51,631 nucleotides of DNA from an uncultured Christensenella sp. (GTDB taxonomy: Bacteria; Bacillota; Clostridia; Christensenellales; Borkfalkiaceae): assembly GCA_910577055.1 (NCBI GenBank), contig CAJTKX010000006.1, forward strand, positions 1 through 51,631. The letters run 5' to 3'. Both the position numbers and the translations under genes were made by a program. The notes beneath the pieces are model-generated. The model worked only from the letters and a program-made list of their open reading frames with translations. It was not told the origin of the DNA and did no database searches. How positions within the stretch are numbered: position 1 is the stretch's first letter; each line of letters starts with the position of its first letter. This document shows, in pieces, positions 39,281-48,154 of the stretch.

Positions 39281-40021
39281 ATGTGTGTCATTTCTAAATT
39301 TTTTAAAAGATTATTCGATATATTTGCATCGTTTATAGCAATATTGTTGTTGATGCTTCTTTGGATAGCGGTTGCAATTGCAATAAAATGCGATTCCAAA
39401 GGTCCCGTATTTTTCAAGCAAGAGCGTAGAACTAAAGACGGAAAAGTATTTAAAATGCTCAAATTTCGGTCTATGGTTGTTGATGCGGAAAAAACGGGAG
39501 CGGGGCTTTTTAACTATAAAGACGACCCCCGTGTAACAAAAGTCGGTAGGTTTTTGCGTAATAGCAGTATAGACGAACTGCCTCAGCTGTTCAATATCTT
39601 TATTGGCGATATGTCTGTTGTCGGTCCGCGCCCTTGCGTCGTATATGAACTCGGTGACTTCGATACGCTTAATAAAAGATATAAAAAGCGGTTTAAGATG
39701 AGAGCGGGTTTAACAGGGCTTGCGCAAGTGATGGGGCGTAACGATATAAGTTGGGACGAAAAGGTTGAGTATGACAATCAATATATCGATAACTTTAAAA
39801 AACACGGTGTTTTTACCGATATCCGTATACTTTGGCTGTCGGTAATTAAGGTTTTTAAAAAAGCCGATATTTATGAAAATAAAGAGGACGCAACTCTCGA
39901 CGACGTTGAGGCGGCAAAGCGCGCTGAAGAAGAAATAATAAGAATTGCACATTTACCCGATGAGGATACGGATTTAAAAGTTGAAGCACGAGAAGAAGGA
40001 GAAAAAGAAATTGAAATATGA
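39281..40021 (+). CDS. initiating sugar-phosphate transferase (polyprenyl phosphate)
   Basis: A 246-residue bacterial sugar transferase of the WcaJ/WbaP/PglC class, which links the first sugar phosphate to undecaprenyl phosphate. One membrane segment (about 14-36) is followed by the catalytic core: GPVFFKQERR, KFRSMVVDAE, DPRVTKVGRFLR, SIDELPQLFNI and GDMSVVGPRP (about 113-122). Short form without the large N-terminal domain. Acidic C-terminal tail. It overlaps the aminotransferase gene by 11 bases. Starts glycan assembly for the operon. Confidence 0.92.
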   Translation: MCVISKFFKRLFDIFASFIAILLLMLLWIAVAIAIKCDSKGPVFFKQERRTKDGKVFKMLKFRSMVVDAEKTGAGLFNYKDDPRVTKVGRFLRNSSIDELPQLFNIFIGDMSVVGPRPCVVYELGDFDTLNKRYKKRFKMRAGLTGLAQVMGRNDISWDEKVEYDNQYIDNFKKHGVFTDIRILWLSVIKVFKKADIYENKEDATLDDVEAAKRAEEEIIRIAHLPDEDTDLKVEAREEGEKEIEI

Positions 40022-40940
40022 CATTGCAAACAGATTAATTTGGTTTAAAGGCGAAATTTTAAACGTTAACGATGCAAAGATAAACGTCCTTGCGCCGACT
40101 TCACAGTTCGGATTAAATGTATTCGAAGGTATTCCTTGCTATTGGAACGAAAGAAAAAAACAGCTATACGCTTTTCGTTTGGACGACCATTATAACAGAC
40201 TGTTAAAGTCTGCAATACTGCTTCAAATCAATTGTCCTTTTACGAAAGACGATATGAAGAAAGCGTTGGTTGACATCGTGAAAGCAAATGAGTATTACGA
40301 AAATATTTCCGTTCGTCAAACTCTGTTCGTCGACGGTTTTGCATCTTGGGGCGCAGACGGGCCTACAGACATGTTTGTTGCGCCGATTCCAAAGGGAGGA
40401 ATGAGTAAAGAATACAACAAGAAAGGCTTAAATTGCTGCATAACTTCTTGGCGACGAATAAGCGACACCACGCTATCTCCAAGAATTAAGTGCGGAGCGA
40501 ACTATATAAACAGCAGAATGGGACAACGAGAAGCATTGAGGAACGGATACGATACTTGTATATTTTTAAACGAATTCGGTAAAGTATCAGAAGGCCCCGG
40601 GTCTTGTTTTTTTATGATAAAAAACGGAGAATTGATTACGCCGCAATTGACCGATAGCGTGCTTGAAAGCATAACGCGTGATACGGTTATAAAAATTGCA
40701 GAAAAAATTCTTAATGTTAAAGTAGTTGAAAGAAGTATAGACAGAACAGAGCTTTATACTTGCGACGAAGCTTTTCTTTGCGGTTCGGCTATGGAAGTTA
40801 CGCCCGTCATTTCGGTTGATAAGTACCTAATAAACAATGGAGAAGTCGGTAATATTACTGATGTTATCCATAAAAAGTATATTGAAATTGCATCGGGTGC
40901 ACACGAACTATTTGCCGATTGGGTAACAGCTATTTATTGA
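40011..40940 (+). CDS. class IV (branched-chain type) aminotransferase
   Basis: Start TTG 40011, nine bases after AAGGAG, inside the sugar transferase end; an upstream in-frame TTG (39981) would add a lysine-rich stretch. The 309-residue protein is a fold-IV PLP enzyme: YGxxxFEGI-like FGLNVFEGIPCYW (about 34-46), catalytic Lys in SPRIKCGANYINS (about 153-165), LNEFGKVSEGPGSCFFM (about 182-198) and the late CGSAMEVTPV. The family moves amino groups between glutamate and 2-oxo acids. Inside a glycan operon beside an aldolase and a decarboxylase it probably serves a dedicated precursor path rather than valine synthesis. Confidence 0.85.
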   Translation: MKYDIANRLIWFKGEILNVNDAKINVLAPTSQFGLNVFEGIPCYWNERKKQLYAFRLDDHYNRLLKSAILLQINCPFTKDDMKKALVDIVKANEYYENISVRQTLFVDGFASWGADGPTDMFVAPIPKGGMSKEYNKKGLNCCITSWRRISDTTLSPRIKCGANYINSRMGQREALRNGYDTCIFLNEFGKVSEGPGSCFFMIKNGELITPQLTDSVLESITRDTVIKIAEKILNVKVVERSIDRTELYTCDEAFLCGSAMEVTPVISVDKYLINNGEVGNITDVIHKKYIEIASGAHELFADWVTAIY

Positions 40941-40950
40941 GTGGTGGGGA

Positions 40951-41823
40951 ATGAACGAATTTACAGTATTAATGTCTGTATATAAAGGTGATAACGCGGC
41001 TCATTTAATACGGGCTCTTGAAAGTATAAGTTTTGAACAGACGTTGAAGCCTAAACAAATAGTTTTGGTTATTGATGGATTTGTTGCCGATGAAATAAAA
41101 GAAGCAATATTAGGTTTTGAAGAAAGATTAGATGGCGCAATTAAATTTACTGTTGTTACCAAACAACAAAACGAGGGACTTGCCGCCGCTTTAAACACTG
41201 GGCTTGGTGTTTGTGAAACAGAACTGGTTGCTAGGATGGATTCTGATGATATTTCTTTACCGGAACGTTTTGCATTACAAATTAAATATTTGGATGAGCA
41301 TCCGGAAATTTCGGTTTTGGGCGGAAATATTTTAGAGTTTGAACAAGACGAGAACATCATTGCAGATAAGAGAGAAGTTCCGAGTGAGCATGAAGCAATA
41401 GTTAAAATGCTTAAAACGAGAAATGCGCTCAACCATATGAGTGTTATGTTTAGGAAAAGCGTTATTGCTGAGGTGGGCGGGTATTGTACTGACTTTGGTA
41501 AATTAGAAGACTATAAATTATGGGTTGACGTAGTTGTGGCGAATTATAAAATTCATAATTTATCTGAAAATTTGGTAAAAGCGCGAACGGGAAACGGATT
41601 TTTAGACAGAAGAAACAACAAACGTGAAATCGAAGACTGGGATATGTTGCAAAGTTATCTGCTTTCCGTGGGAATGATTAAGAAATCAAAGGCAAGAAAA
41701 AACAAGTTATATATTCGAGCATTTATATACACTCCTAAATGGGTAAAAAAGATACTTTATAAAACCGTATTAAGAAAAAAAGTAACAATTAACGGTTCGA
41801 AAAAAAATGAACAAAAAAATTGA
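40951..41823 (+). CDS. GT2 glycosyltransferase
   Basis: A 290-residue GT-A enzyme: nucleotide-sugar-binding start FTVLMSVYKGDNA, NEGLAAALNTGL (about 73-84), the metal-binding ARMDSDD (about 92-98) and a later acceptor-side LEDYKLW (about 183-189), as in AmsE/EpsE-like enzymes. No membrane helix; likely acts at the cytoplasmic face on lipid-linked intermediates. Donor and linkage unknown. AT-rich relative to licD. Its end overlaps licD by 17 bases. Confidence 0.88.
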   Translation: MNEFTVLMSVYKGDNAAHLIRALESISFEQTLKPKQIVLVIDGFVADEIKEAILGFEERLDGAIKFTVVTKQQNEGLAAALNTGLGVCETELVARMDSDDISLPERFALQIKYLDEHPEISVLGGNILEFEQDENIIADKREVPSEHEAIVKMLKTRNALNHMSVMFRKSVIAEVGGYCTDFGKLEDYKLWVDVVVANYKIHNLSENLVKARTGNGFLDRRNNKREIEDWDMLQSYLLSVGMIKKSKARKNKLYIRAFIYTPKWVKKILYKTVLRKKVTINGSKKNEQKN

Positions 41824-42631
41824 TTTGCCGCAGTTGAAAGAACTTGAATTAAACTTGTTGACTGCCGTGGACGAAATTTGTCAAAAAGAAAATTTAAGAT
41901 ATTCATTAGGCGGCGGCACTTTGCTCGGCGCGGTGAGGCATAAAGGCTTTATCCCATGGGACGATGATATCGATATTATGATGCCCCGCCCCGATTACGA
42001 CGCGTTTATCGTCTATTGCCTAAATAACGAAACGCCCTTTAAAATCCGCAGCTTCGATACGGACAAGTCCTACGTTGATATGTCTGCAAAAGTCTACAAC
42101 CCCGACACCGTTCTTCGTGACGATAATATAGTGGGCGGAAGCAGCATAGGCGTTAATATAGACGTTTTCCCCGTAGACGGTTTGGGTGATACTTTAAAAG
42201 CGGCAAAGAAGGCGTATAATTCAACGAGATTTAAAAGGAACTTGTTGATTGCCGCGCAGTGGAAAAAGTTTTTTAGGTCAAAAACACACGCGTGGTATTA
42301 TGAGCCTTTCCGCTTTGCTTTTTTTGTTTTAAGCAGATTCGTTAATAAGGCTCGGCTATTCAATAAAATACAAAAAAAATATAAAAAGATAAATTTTAAT
42401 TCGGTGCAGTATGCGGGTGCTGTCGGCGGGGCTTACAGAGAAAAAGAAGTTCTTCCTAAAACAGTCTGGACGGAATATATCGATTTGCCGTTCGAGGAGC
42501 GCACTTTCAAGGCGATAGCCGCTTACGATATTTATATGTCGAGCATTTACGGTAACTATATGCAGTTGCCGCCCGTAGAAAAACAAGTTTCGCACCATAC
42601 TTTTACGGCGTTTTTTAAGGAAGAAGAATGA
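41807..42631 (+). CDS. LicD-family phosphotransferase
   Basis: A 274-residue LicD/Fukutin-related nucleotidyltransferase-fold protein: RYSLGGGTLLGAVRHKGFIP (about 27-46) followed by WDDDIDIMMPRPDYD (47-61), where the aspartates bind metal. Known: LicD moves phosphocholine from CDP-choline onto pneumococcal glycans, and relatives transfer ribitol or glycerol phosphate. The operon has its own cytidylyltransferase, the expected donor maker. No choline kinase or uptake gene is present, so the donor is probably not CDP-choline. Overlaps both neighbours. Confidence 0.9.
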   Translation: MNKKIDLPQLKELELNLLTAVDEICQKENLRYSLGGGTLLGAVRHKGFIPWDDDIDIMMPRPDYDAFIVYCLNNETPFKIRSFDTDKSYVDMSAKVYNPDTVLRDDNIVGGSSIGVNIDVFPVDGLGDTLKAAKKAYNSTRFKRNLLIAAQWKKFFRSKTHAWYYEPFRFAFFVLSRFVNKARLFNKIQKKYKKINFNSVQYAGAVGGAYREKEVLPKTVWTEYIDLPFEERTFKAIAAYDIYMSSIYGNYMQLPPVEKQVSHHTFTAFFKEEE

Positions 42632-43551
42632 AGTCGGTTGCAATTTTATTAAGCACGTATAACGGAGATAGATTTTTACGCGAACAGTTGGACACGCTGT
42701 TGAACCAAAATGACGTTGCGGCGGAAGTCTTCGTGCGCGACGACGGCTCGTCTGACGGCACGCGTCAAATTCTTACGGAGTATGCGGAAAATCACCCGAC
42801 CGTTCATCTTGATTTTGCAGAAAACGTGGGCGTGGGCAACAGCTTTATGAATTTGCTGTATTCAGTTCCCGACAGCTTTGACTATTACGCATTTGCCGAC
42901 CAAGACGATATTTGGGAAGCGGACAAGCTTGCGGAAGCGGTTAGCCTTTTAGAAGAAAAAGAGGGGTTGTTATACGCTTCCAACCAAGAGTGCGTTGATA
43001 AATATGGCAACTCAATGGGGTTAAGGTATGGCATTAAAGAGAAAATCAATTTAACAGCCATAAGCATTTTGCAAAAGAATATGCTTGCCGGCTGTACAAT
43101 GGTGCTCACAAACGGATTTTATAAAATTCTAACCGATGATAATCACCGCCCTTCGTCCGAACTTTTGCACAATAGGATTCACGACGTTTGGATTGCGGTT
43201 ACTGCGGCTTTGTATGAAGGGATAGTTTACGACGAACGCTCTTTCATCAAATACAGACAGCACGAAAACAACGTCGTCGGGGCAAATAGCGGCGGATTTA
43301 GAAGAAAGTTAAAAGAGAGAATGAAAAAATTATTTCATTCGGAATACAGAAACGGTAGAAGTATGCTTGCGCGAGAACTTTGTTCAAAATTTCCGGAGGA
43401 AGTAAAAGCATATCCTCTTATTGAGTTCAGTTCAAAAGCGAACAAATTGAAATATAAAAGAAGATTATTCAAAAATCAAAAACAACTGCGAGCATATACG
43501 GGCGAAAGCCGTTTCGGATTTTTTATTAAAGTTTTATTCGGATTGTATTAA
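42628..43551 (+). CDS. GT2 glycosyltransferase, rhamnosyltransferase-like
   Basis: A 307-residue GT2 enzyme starting KSVAILLSTYNGDRFLREQL, with VRDDGSSDGT (about 36-45), FADQDDIW (about 89-96) and HDVWI (about 188-192). The ADQDDIW form is typical of bacterial rhamnosyltransferases such as RgpB relatives, and dTDP-rhamnose genes are in the same operon, so rhamnose transfer is the best guess. ATGA overlap with licD. Confidence 0.85.
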   Translation: MKSVAILLSTYNGDRFLREQLDTLLNQNDVAAEVFVRDDGSSDGTRQILTEYAENHPTVHLDFAENVGVGNSFMNLLYSVPDSFDYYAFADQDDIWEADKLAEAVSLLEEKEGLLYASNQECVDKYGNSMGLRYGIKEKINLTAISILQKNMLAGCTMVLTNGFYKILTDDNHRPSSELLHNRIHDVWIAVTAALYEGIVYDERSFIKYRQHENNVVGANSGGFRRKLKERMKKLFHSEYRNGRSMLARELCSKFPEEVKAYPLIEFSSKANKLKYKRRLFKNQKQLRAYTGESRFGFFIKVLFGLY

Positions 43552-43565
43552 GGTTAAAATAATAG

Positions 43566-44915
43566 ATGGCATTTTTATTTTTTGCAATTATCGTTGCATT
43601 CGTCATAATTGCATATTATTTCGGGAACAAGGAATTACTTTCGCCTTGGTTCTTGTTGTGTCTAGCCATCTTTGCTTCATATTTGATTATTTTAATTAAC
43701 TATTCAAACTGGGATGTCAATATAAACGGAACGTTTATCCTCTACATAGTAACTGCAATAATTGCGTTCGGCGCCGGTTGCTTGTTGGTCAAAGCATTAA
43801 AACCTTTGCCGGTACGCGGCGTAAACGGATTAATAAAAGTATCGGTGGACGACGCCGCTTTGCAACGCCGTTATCCCGCAAATATATTTATAATTATTTC
43901 AATAATATGCGCGGCTTTATATATTTACAAGTTGCTTTCGGACGCGGGCGACGCAACTTCGTTAAGCGGTAAAATTCGCGCCATTTATGAAAAAATCGTC
44001 AACGAAGACTATTCACCGGGTATCTTTTTTAATCAATTATTAGAAATAGTCATTGCTATTGCCTACGTTAATACTTACCGTTTAATGATGAGGCTGTTTT
44101 CAAAAAAAGACAGATTAAGTATTTTCAAATTGCTGATTCCCGTATTTGCGGCAGTTATAGTAATATTGATTTCATCTGACAGAAATATATTTATAAGATA
44201 CGCCATCTATATTGTGTGTCTGTTTGTTTTGTTTTTTATTCAAAATTATAAAAAGAAAAACGCAAATTTAAAAATTGTACAAATTGTCATAGTGTTTGTG
44301 CTGATATTCGTTTTGATATTCTTTTTGCTTGGGAAAGCTAAGCAATACTCTTCTAATTTATTTAATTCTCTCAGTATTTACGGCGGCTCGGGTTTGTATA
44401 ATTTCAATTTGTGGGTTGAAGACTTTAACGAACCTTTGATGTACGGCAAATCCACGTTTTTTACTTTCCTAAATTCATTGCAGTCTATTTTTAAATCGTT
44501 CGGTTTAGACTTCGGTGATTTTGGATTAGTAACTCGATTTGATCCGTTTATAACGTATAATTCATCCAATGGTTACGCTTACAGTTCAAATATATATACG
44601 GCGCTTAAACCGTATGTTGAGGATTTCGGCTATTTCGGCGTCGTTTTATTCCCGTTCATTATCGGTGCATTTTACCAATGGCTGTTTACCCGTGCGAAAA
44701 AATCCCACTACGGTTTTAATTGGATATTGTTCTGTATGTTGATTTATCCGATAATTTTCTTCCCTATATTGGAACAATTATTTAGGCGCTTTCATCTAGG
44801 TTTTATTTACGAGATTGGTTGGTGCGCGATAATATATTTCTCCGTATTCGGTAGAAGAAAAAACAAAACCGTAACCTCGGTCAGATTAGAGGACAACGTC
44901 AATGAAAAACGATAA
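43566..44915 (+). CDS. O-antigen/oligosaccharide repeat-unit polymerase (Wzy-like)
   Basis: A 449-residue protein with about 11 membrane helices and a large extracytoplasmic loop (about 275-360, containing YGKSTFFTFLNSLQS and YTALKPYVEDFGYFGV). Layout and the final LEQLFRRFHLGFIYEIGW segment match repeat-unit polymerases. It would join lipid-linked units outside the membrane. Sequence identity in the family is low, so the call rests on topology and on its place beside Wzx. Its end overlaps the cytidylyltransferase start by 14 bases. Confidence 0.82.
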   Translation: MAFLFFAIIVAFVIIAYYFGNKELLSPWFLLCLAIFASYLIILINYSNWDVNINGTFILYIVTAIIAFGAGCLLVKALKPLPVRGVNGLIKVSVDDAALQRRYPANIFIIISIICAALYIYKLLSDAGDATSLSGKIRAIYEKIVNEDYSPGIFFNQLLEIVIAIAYVNTYRLMMRLFSKKDRLSIFKLLIPVFAAVIVILISSDRNIFIRYAIYIVCLFVLFFIQNYKKKNANLKIVQIVIVFVLIFVLIFFLLGKAKQYSSNLFNSLSIYGGSGLYNFNLWVEDFNEPLMYGKSTFFTFLNSLQSIFKSFGLDFGDFGLVTRFDPFITYNSSNGYAYSSNIYTALKPYVEDFGYFGVVLFPFIIGAFYQWLFTRAKKSHYGFNWILFCMLIYPIIFFPILEQLFRRFHLGFIYEIGWCAIIYFSVFGRRKNKTVTSVRLEDNVNEKR

Positions 44916-45657
44916 AATTATGAATATAGGCGTAATATTTGCGGGCGGCGTAGGCAGCCGTATGCATAGCAAGGATATGCCAAAACAGTTTTTAAGCGTT
45001 CACGGCAAGCCGATAATTATTCATACTCTCGAGCACTTTGAAAAGAACGAAGAAATCAACGCCGTCGTTATTGCGTGCGTTGAGGAGTGGATACCGCACC
45101 TTAAAGCTCTTTTGTATAAGTATCGTATAGAAAAAGTCAAAAAGGTAGTTGCGGGCGGTAAGACTGGACAGCTGTCTATATATAACGGACTATGCGCCGC
45201 AAAAGAAATTGCGGAAGATAAAAAAGCTATTGCTCTGATTCATGACGGCGTTCGTCCTCTTATTAATTCACAGCTTTTATCCGATAATATAAAGTGCGTT
45301 AAAGAAAAGGGCGCTGCGATTACTGCCGGAATTGTAAAAGAAACGATAGTAGTCGTAGATAAAAACGGTTATGTTGAACAAGTACCGTCAAGGGATAAAT
45401 CGCGTGTGGCAAAGGCACCTCAAAGCTTTTGGCTTGAAGATATACTTTCCGCTCATGAAAAGGCATTGAAAGAAAATATTACGGATACTATAGATTCTTG
45501 CACTTTAATGAAGAAATACGGTTATCGACTTTACATGGTTGACGGACCTTACGAAAATATAAAAATTACTACACCGGACGATTTTTATACTATGAGGGCA
45601 ATTCTCGATGCAAAAGAGAACGCCCAAATATACGGCATAGAAGAGGAGAATCGATAA
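44902..45657 (+). CDS. IspD/TarI-like cytidylyltransferase
   Basis: A 251-residue GT-A fold nucleotidyltransferase: IFAGGVGSRM (about 12-21), MPKQFLSVHGKPII (about 27-40), IHDGVRPLI (about 113-121) and AKAPQSFWLEDIL (about 168-180). The family includes IspD (methylerythritol phosphate) and TarI (ribitol 5-phosphate). In a glycan operon with licD the TarI-like role, making a CDP-alcohol, is more likely than isoprenoid synthesis. ATG 44902 follows GAGG; ATG 44920 is also possible. No tarJ-type reductase is adjacent; an SDR gene follows directly. Confidence 0.85.
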   Translation: MKNDKIMNIGVIFAGGVGSRMHSKDMPKQFLSVHGKPIIIHTLEHFEKNEEINAVVIACVEEWIPHLKALLYKYRIEKVKKVVAGGKTGQLSIYNGLCAAKEIAEDKKAIALIHDGVRPLINSQLLSDNIKCVKEKGAAITAGIVKETIVVVDKNGYVEQVPSRDKSRVAKAPQSFWLEDILSAHEKALKENITDTIDSCTLMKKYGYRLYMVDGPYENIKITTPDDFYTMRAILDAKENAQIYGIEEENR

Positions 45658-46662
45658 GTGGATTTATCCCGTTTCGAAGGTAAAAAAATTCTTATAACGG
45701 GTGCAAGCGGACTTATAGGCAGCGCGCTTGTAAAGACTCTCGTTTTGCATAAAGGGCACAAGCCCGTAAAAATTATTGCGCTTGTTAGAAACGAAGAAAA
45801 AGCTCGTCAAATATTTTTCTCCTTACCTCAAGAAAATTTAGAATATTTGACTTGCGACGTATGCGATATAAAAAATGAAAATCTTGGCGTTGATTATATA
45901 ATTCATGCGGCAAGCAAAACGGCGAGCAAGGATTTCGTTGACGAACCAGTGGAAGTCATTTTAAGTGCATTGAAAGGTACGGAAAGTATTCTTGAATTTG
46001 CCCGCACGAATAAAGTAAAAGGTTTCGTGTATCTTTCTTCGATGGAAGTTTACGGGACGCCTTCAACGGACGAAAAAATTTACGAAAATTCCCCTTCTAA
46101 TATTAATACGATGAAGGTGCGTTCAAGTTATCCGGAAGCAAAAAGGGCGTGTGAGTGTCTTTGTTCCGCCTATGCCGCAGAATACGGTGTGCCGGCAAAG
46201 GTGGTCCGTCTTACGCAGACATTCGGAGAGGGGGTGCACTATAACGACGGCAGACTTTTTGCCGAGCTTGCCCGCTGCGTAATAGAGGGTAGGGATATAA
46301 TTTTAAAGACGAAAGGCGAAACTAAAAGAAATTATATTTATGTCGCCGATGCTGTGAACGCAATTCTTACCGTACTTTTAGACGGCGCGGTAGGCGAGGC
46401 TTACAACGCCGCAAACGAAGAAACTTATTGCTCTGTTTACGATATGGCTTGTATGGTTGCCGAAAAATTCGGGAACGGGAAATCAAAAGTCGTTGTGCGC
46501 GAGGACGAGGATATTGCAAAGCTTGGTTATGCGCCCACGCTTAAAATGAATTTAAGCACTGCCAAATTGCAAGGCTTGGGGTGGTCTGCAACAGTGGATT
46601 TAACACAATCGTTTGAAGGAATGATTGATTTTATGAAAAGTAATTTTACAACAAATGGCTAA
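45658..46662 (+). CDS. NAD-dependent epimerase/dehydratase (SDR)
   Basis: A 334-residue extended SDR: ILITGASGLIGSAL (about 10-23), IIHAASKTASKDF (about 81-93), YLSSMEVYG (about 122-130) and the catalytic YPEAKRACE (about 154-162). Substrate candidates are a nucleotide sugar (UDP- or CDP-linked) or the product of the preceding cytidylyltransferase. The pair cytidylyltransferase-SDR beside licD resembles loci making CDP-linked alditols or sugars. GTG start 45658, directly after the previous stop, with GAGGAG upstream. Confidence 0.88.
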   Translation: MDLSRFEGKKILITGASGLIGSALVKTLVLHKGHKPVKIIALVRNEEKARQIFFSLPQENLEYLTCDVCDIKNENLGVDYIIHAASKTASKDFVDEPVEVILSALKGTESILEFARTNKVKGFVYLSSMEVYGTPSTDEKIYENSPSNINTMKVRSSYPEAKRACECLCSAYAAEYGVPAKVVRLTQTFGEGVHYNDGRLFAELARCVIEGRDIILKTKGETKRNYIYVADAVNAILTVLLDGAVGEAYNAANEETYCSVYDMACMVAEKFGNGKSKVVVREDEDIAKLGYAPTLKMNLSTAKLQGLGWSATVDLTQSFEGMIDFMKSNFTTNG

Positions 46663-48154
46663 GGAAATAACTACTAAAAAATTTGCTAAAAACGTCGTGT
46701 TTTCGATTATTGCGCAAATCATATCTTTGGCTGTAAGCTTTATATTAACGCTGGTTTTGCCGAAGTATATCGATAAGTCTCAGTATGCGCAATGGCAGAC
46801 ATACGCCTTGTATGTGGGCTACGTCGGCGTCTTGCATTTCGGGCTTTTGGACGGATTGGTTTTAAGATATTCTAAGTTCGACTATGAGGAGCTTGATAAA
46901 ACCCGTCTTAGGTCGCAGTTTATTATTTTGCTCGTGTTCACGAGCGTGATAACTGCGATAACTATGGTTATTTCTTTAACGGTTTTAGGCGCGCCTAACG
47001 ATATAATTTTCGTGCTTGTCGGCGCGGGTATCGTGACGAAAAATCTGGTGACATACAGTTCATATATGTTCCAGATTACTAACAGAATAAACAAATACGT
47101 CATTCTGATTATCGCGCAACGGCTTGCGTACGGCGTTATCGTCGTTGTATTGCTTGCCTTAAAGGTGCAAGATTTTTATTGGTATTGCGTTGCCGATTTA
47201 TGCGGCGACGTAGTAGGGATAGTTATAGGCGCCTTTTTTAACCGAGGGCTGTTTTTCGGTAAAACGGTTAGGCTTAAAGAAGCTTTTAAAGAACTGAAAA
47301 TAAACGTTGCGGCGGGAATAATTTTAATGATGGCTAACTGGTCGGCTATGCTTATGACCGGCGGCGCAAAAATGATTATTCAATGGCGATGGGACGAGCT
47401 TGTTTTTGCCGACGTTTCTTTTGCGTTCAGCGTTTCTAATGTTTTCCTCGTTTTCGTAACGGCAATAAGCGTAGTGCTATTTCCGTCGTTACAGCGTATC
47501 GACCCCGAAAAATTGCCGTCTATGTACAAAAGTATAAGGAACATTTTATCGCCGTTATTGTTCTTTATGATGATTTTCTATTTTATCGGTTGTGAAATTT
47601 TGGAAATTTGGCTACCGAAATATAACGACAGTCTTATTTATCTTGGCATTCTACTGCCGATAATCATCTTTTCTTCAAAAGTAAGCTTACTTACTAACAA
47701 CTATTTAAAAGTTTACCGCAAAGAAAAGTTAATGTTGCTTGTAAACTTAATTTCAATAGCGGTGGGAGCTTGTCTGTTTGCTTTGTGCGCTTATGTTTTC
47801 GACAATATGACTGCACTGCTTGCAAGCGTGGTTTTCGTAATTATGCTTAACTCGGTTTTGTCCGAAATTTGTGTGCTGAAAACCATTCATGTAAAGATTA
47901 TAAAAGAGTTTATAATAGAAGCCGTTATGACGGTTGCGTTTATTTTGTGCGCAAGCTTACTAAGCCGTTGGATAGGTTTTGGCGTTTACTGTGGAATTTT
48001 TGCTGTTTATTGTGTCATAAATTACAAGTCGATAGCTGCGCTGTTTAAGAAAGTTTTTCGAAGAAAAGCGGCTATAGCTGCGCAGACCACAGACAACCCT
48101 ATGCTTGATGAAACGGCGTCGGAAGCAACTCAAACCCAAGAGGAGGAACAATGA
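46655..48154 (+). CDS. polysaccharide flippase (Wzx-like)
   Basis: A 499-residue protein with about 14 membrane helices of the MOP superfamily polysaccharide transporter branch. N-terminal KFAKNVVFSIIAQIISLAVSF and the Tyr/Trp-rich YAQWQTYALYVGYVG are typical. It would flip lipid-linked repeat units to the outer face for the Wzy-like polymerase. Charged C-terminal tail. Overlaps the epimerase by eight bases and rmlA by four. Confidence 0.9.
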   Translation: MAKEITTKKFAKNVVFSIIAQIISLAVSFILTLVLPKYIDKSQYAQWQTYALYVGYVGVLHFGLLDGLVLRYSKFDYEELDKTRLRSQFIILLVFTSVITAITMVISLTVLGAPNDIIFVLVGAGIVTKNLVTYSSYMFQITNRINKYVILIIAQRLAYGVIVVVLLALKVQDFYWYCVADLCGDVVGIVIGAFFNRGLFFGKTVRLKEAFKELKINVAAGIILMMANWSAMLMTGGAKMIIQWRWDELVFADVSFAFSVSNVFLVFVTAISVVLFPSLQRIDPEKLPSMYKSIRNILSPLLFFMMIFYFIGCEILEIWLPKYNDSLIYLGILLPIIIFSSKVSLLTNNYLKVYRKEKLMLLVNLISIAVGACLFALCAYVFDNMTALLASVVFVIMLNSVLSEICVLKTIHVKIIKEFIIEAVMTVAFILCASLLSRWIGFGVYCGIFAVYCVINYKSIAALFKKVFRRKAAIAAQTTDNPMLDETASEATQTQEEEQ

